DNA from: Bacillota bacterium
Lineage (GTDB): Bacteria; Bacillota; Clostridia; Peptostreptococcales; Anaerovoracaceae
Reading direction: 5' to 3'
Assembly: GCA_017936025.1 (NCBI GenBank)
Contig: JAGBGL010000118.1
Span: 1 to 7,744 of the forward strand
Length of the DNA: 7,744 nt
The notes under the pieces were generated by a model, which was given only the letters and a program-made list of their open reading frames with translations, was not told the DNA's origin and made no database searches. Both the position numbers and the translations under genes were made by a program. Positions 6,297 through 7,744 of this stretch are shown in pieces (the stretch's first letter is position 1; the number at the start of each line of letters is the position of its first letter).

Positions 6297-6806
6297 CTAA
6301 TCGTGGTGATGGTGGTGATGGCTGTGCTCGTGGTCATGTGAATGACCGTGGCTGTGCGAATGGCCGCCCACTACGTGGTTCGCACGCTCGCCGTCCAGCT
6401 GTCTTTCGCAGCGTGTATAAGCAACTCCGATGCCTTTGATCAGGCTCTCAAGGATCGCATCATACGGTATCACGATGCAGTCATCGTGGATATACGCCGG
6501 ATGATGCATGTTGCCTATATTGAACGCCGTCTTCGCCCACTCACGGTTGCCGGAAGGTCTGATTTCCAGCACATCTTCAGGAAGCAGCTCCGTAACTACG
6601 ATTTTCTCTTCATCTTTATAAATGACCGCTCCGTTATACAGCTTTTCGCCGTTTTCCAGAGAAACCGCTAATATCATTCCGTTTTCTGTCTTCAGTTTCT
6701 GATGAGGCTTCGCCATATCATAATGGTCCAGCATGACTCTATCTATGATCAGTCCCTCTGTATCGAAGTCCTGTAATTTGCCGAGTATTTTTTCAATTAT
6801 GATCAT
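6297..6806 (-). CDS. ureE: Urease accessory nickel chaperone UreE with His-rich tail
   Basis: 169 residues from ATG 6804-6806. UreE is a dimeric cytoplasmic metallochaperone that collects Ni2+ and hands it to UreG. The N-terminal peptide-binding domain covers about 1-75. The metal-binding domain covers about 76-143 with GNMHHPAYI at 98-106, which holds the conserved interface His. The tail at 144-169 carries 14 histidines, mostly HS/HD/HE repeats ending in six consecutive His, a typical nickel store as in Klebsiella UreE. The frame extends nine codons further up to ATG 6833, but that ATG lies within a hairpin arm. AAGGA at 6815-6819 is 8 bases from ATG 6806, so the shorter start is chosen. 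The tail means that metal capture capacity is high; exact affinity cannot be inferred. Confidence 0.95.
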   Translation of the reverse strand: MIIIEKILGKLQDFDTEGLIIDRVMLDHYDMAKPHQKLKTENGMILAVSLENGEKLYNGAVIYKDEEKIVVTELLPEDVLEIRPSGNREWAKTAFNIGNMHHPAYIHDDCIVIPYDAILESLIKGIGVAYTRCERQLDGERANHVVGGHSHSHGHSHDHEHSHHHHHHD

Positions 6807-6814
6807 TTTTTCTT

Positions 6815-6823
6815 TCCTTCTCC
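6815..6823 (-). promoter_or_regulatory. Ribosome binding site that fixes the ureE start
   Basis: The minus strand reads GGAGAAGGA just after the second hairpin of the ureC-ureE gap. AAGGA lies 8 bases before ATG 6806-6804, giving a protein that begins MIIIEKILG, as UreE proteins usually do. Confidence 0.7.
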
Positions 6824-6828
6824 GCAAA

Positions 6829-6855
6829 AGCATCCCGCAGTTTTCAGGAGATGCT
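6829..6855 (-). terminator. Second hairpin in the ureC-ureE gap, terminator-like
   Basis: On the minus strand AGCATCTCC pairs with GGGATGCT (6 base pairs, one bulged T, then 2 more) around a 10-base loop, followed by TTTTGCGG. It could be a weak terminator or attenuator, or a structure setting the level of ureE translation, because the ureE ribosome site starts only 6 bases downstream. Confidence 0.4.
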
Positions 6856-6874
6856 CGCAGTATTATAAAACACA

Positions 6875-6897
6875 GCCCGGCACATATCGTGCCGGGC
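6875..6897 (-). terminator. GC-rich hairpin directly after ureC; partial terminator or mRNA stabiliser
   Basis: GCCCGGCAC (6875-6883) and GTGCCGGGC (6889-6897) form a perfect 9-base-pair stem with a 5-base loop, starting 18 bases past the ureC stop. On the minus strand TGTGTTTTATAAT follows, a poor U-tract. It may reduce read-through into the accessory genes, or protect the 3' end of the structural-gene mRNA so that subunits are made in excess over chaperones. Confidence 0.55.
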
Positions 6898-6914
6898 CGT
6901 ACATTGCAGGTCTT

Positions 6915-7744
6915 CTATCTGAAGAAATATTTCTGGCCGAGGCACACTTCTGCGATCGGTTCGCATGTTATGTGTTCGCCGTTTATATATACTTTATAAG
7001 TCTCAGGATCCACCTTGATTTCAGGGCATGCATCGTTTCTTACCATGTCGGCCTTAGTCAGATTTCTTGTATTCTTAACAGGCAGCAGTTTTTCTGCAGA
7101 GTACGGAACCTTTTCGCCAAGGCCCGCATCGATCGCACCCTGTGTAACGAAAATCTTGCTGTTCTTCTGGATAGCGCTTCCGCATGCGGAGTACTGTTTT
7201 CTGTAGATCATAGGTTCCGCAACTTCGATACATGCATTTACGTCGCCGGATACGGAGTAAACGATGTCTCCGCCTTTGAATGTCCATGCAGGTTTTGCAC
7301 CGAAGAATGCAGGTGACCATGCAACGATATCAGCCAGTCTGCCCGGAAGCAGTGAGCCAACGTATTCGTCGATTCCGAAAACTTTTGCTGCATTTACTGT
7401 ATATTTAGCCATGTAGCGGAGAATTCTCTGGTTGTCATTATCGCCTGTTTCTTCAGGCAGAGGTCCTCTCTGCTGCTTCATCTTGGAAGCCATCTGCCAT
7501 GTTCTCAGAACGGTTTCGCCTACACGTCCCATTCCCTGAGAGTCAGAACCGTGGATGGAAATCGCGCCCATATCATGAAGTACGTCTTCCGCAGCGATAG
7601 TTTCGCCTCTGATTCTGGAGTCCGCAAAAGCAACGTCTTCAGGAACCTTAGGGTTCAGATTGTGTACTGCCATGATCATGTCCAGATGCTCTGCAACTGT
7701 ATTTACTGTATACGGATTAGTGCAGTTTGTAGAAGAAGGGATTA
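6915..7744 (-). CDS. ureC: Urease alpha subunit UreC, C-terminal half, cut by right window edge
   Basis: About 276 residues of roughly 570 are present; the N-terminal half with the Ni-binding His pairs and carbamylated Lys lies outside the window. UreC holds the dinuclear nickel centre that hydrolyses urea to ammonia and carbamate. The fragment opens with SSTNCTNPYTVNTVAEHLD, continues through the mobile flap and FADSRIR, and keeps the nickel ligand Asp (Klebsiella D360, codon 7542-7544) in GSDSQGMGRVGE. It then has RTWQMASKMKQQRG, YTVNAAKVFGI, the SPAFFGAKP loop, VDPETYKVYINGE, and the usual end LGQKYFF(R). The flap His (H320 equivalent, 7662-7664) is present, but the neighbouring flap Cys (C319 equivalent) is Val at 7665-7667, and H321 is Asn. 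The frame is intact to a TAG stop at 6915-6917. ATG 7679 is internal, not a start. Confidence 0.96.
   Translation of the reverse strand, partial: IPSSTNCTNPYTVNTVAEHLDMIMAVHNLNPKVPEDVAFADSRIRGETIAAEDVLHDMGAISIHGSDSQGMGRVGETVLRTWQMASKMKQQRGPLPEETGDNDNQRILRYMAKYTVNAAKVFGIDEYVGSLLPGRLADIVAWSPAFFGAKPAWTFKGGDIVYSVSGDVNACIEVAEPMIYRKQYSACGSAIQKNSKIFVTQGAIDAGLGEKVPYSAEKLLPVKNTRNLTKADMVRNDACPEIKVDPETYKVYINGEHITCEPIAEVCLGQKYFFR

Noticed and set aside
6301..6362. Repetitive CAT/CAC-type DNA that looks like a microsatellite
   Set aside because: It encodes the His-rich nickel-binding tail of UreE, in frame, and needs no other explanation.
6807..6833. Longer UreE start at ATG 6831-6833
   Set aside because: That ATG lies in a hairpin arm, lacks a good ribosome site, and adds nine residues that UreE proteins do not usually have.
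6862..6867. Perfect TATAAT on the minus strand in the ureC-ureE gap
   Set aside because: No -35 element at 16-18 bases upstream and no extended -10 TG; the spot is inside an AT-rich run after a hairpin, so a separate ureE promoter is not supported.

Overview
All genes in this window are read from the minus strand, so the biological order runs from the right edge to the left. The window looks like a chromosomal segment of an anaerobic, moderate-GC Bacillota, most likely a Clostridia. The evidence is the strong AAGGAG/GGGAGG ribosome binding sites, two GTG starts, the ureC-E-F-G-D gene order, a sigma54 activator next to a perfect -24/-12 promoter, and an NhaC-family carrier. Genus-level placement is not possible from sequence reading alone.

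Right part (7744 to 4090): the back end of a urease operon. It holds the C-terminal half of the catalytic subunit UreC (cut by the window edge), then the four nickel-insertion accessory proteins UreE, UreF, UreG and UreD. The ureC-ureE gap carries two hairpins in a row; from ureE to ureD the genes are tightly packed. UreC keeps the nickel-ligand Asp and the flap His, but the flap Cys found in most ureases is Val here.

Middle part (4089 to 2379): a 69-residue, nine-cysteine protein resembling the DUF6485 family, followed after 28 bases by a 456-residue sigma54-dependent activator (PAS, AAA+ with GAFTGA, Fis-type HTH). No obvious separate promoter or terminator divides these from ureD, so they are probably the tail of the urease transcription unit. 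A near-perfect bidirectional terminator (2268-2305) closes this unit.

Left part (2378 to 1): a consensus sigma54 promoter (2201-2216) sits between the terminator and an NhaC-family membrane carrier gene. The promoter lies inside the longest open frame of that gene and so fixes the true start at 2125. After a 216-base gap with a long inverted repeat comes the N-terminal 186 residues of a YtcJ-like metal-dependent amidohydrolase, cut by the left edge.

Inferred logic: the PAS activator senses an unknown small ligand or state and switches on the carrier, and perhaps the amidohydrolase, through sigma54. A shared theme of nitrogen release from amide or urea substrates, with ion, pH or substrate exchange, is plausible but unproven. 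No gap exceeds 300 bases; the largest, 2126-2378, is filled with regulatory structure. No RNA gene, mobile element, CRISPR array or origin was seen.
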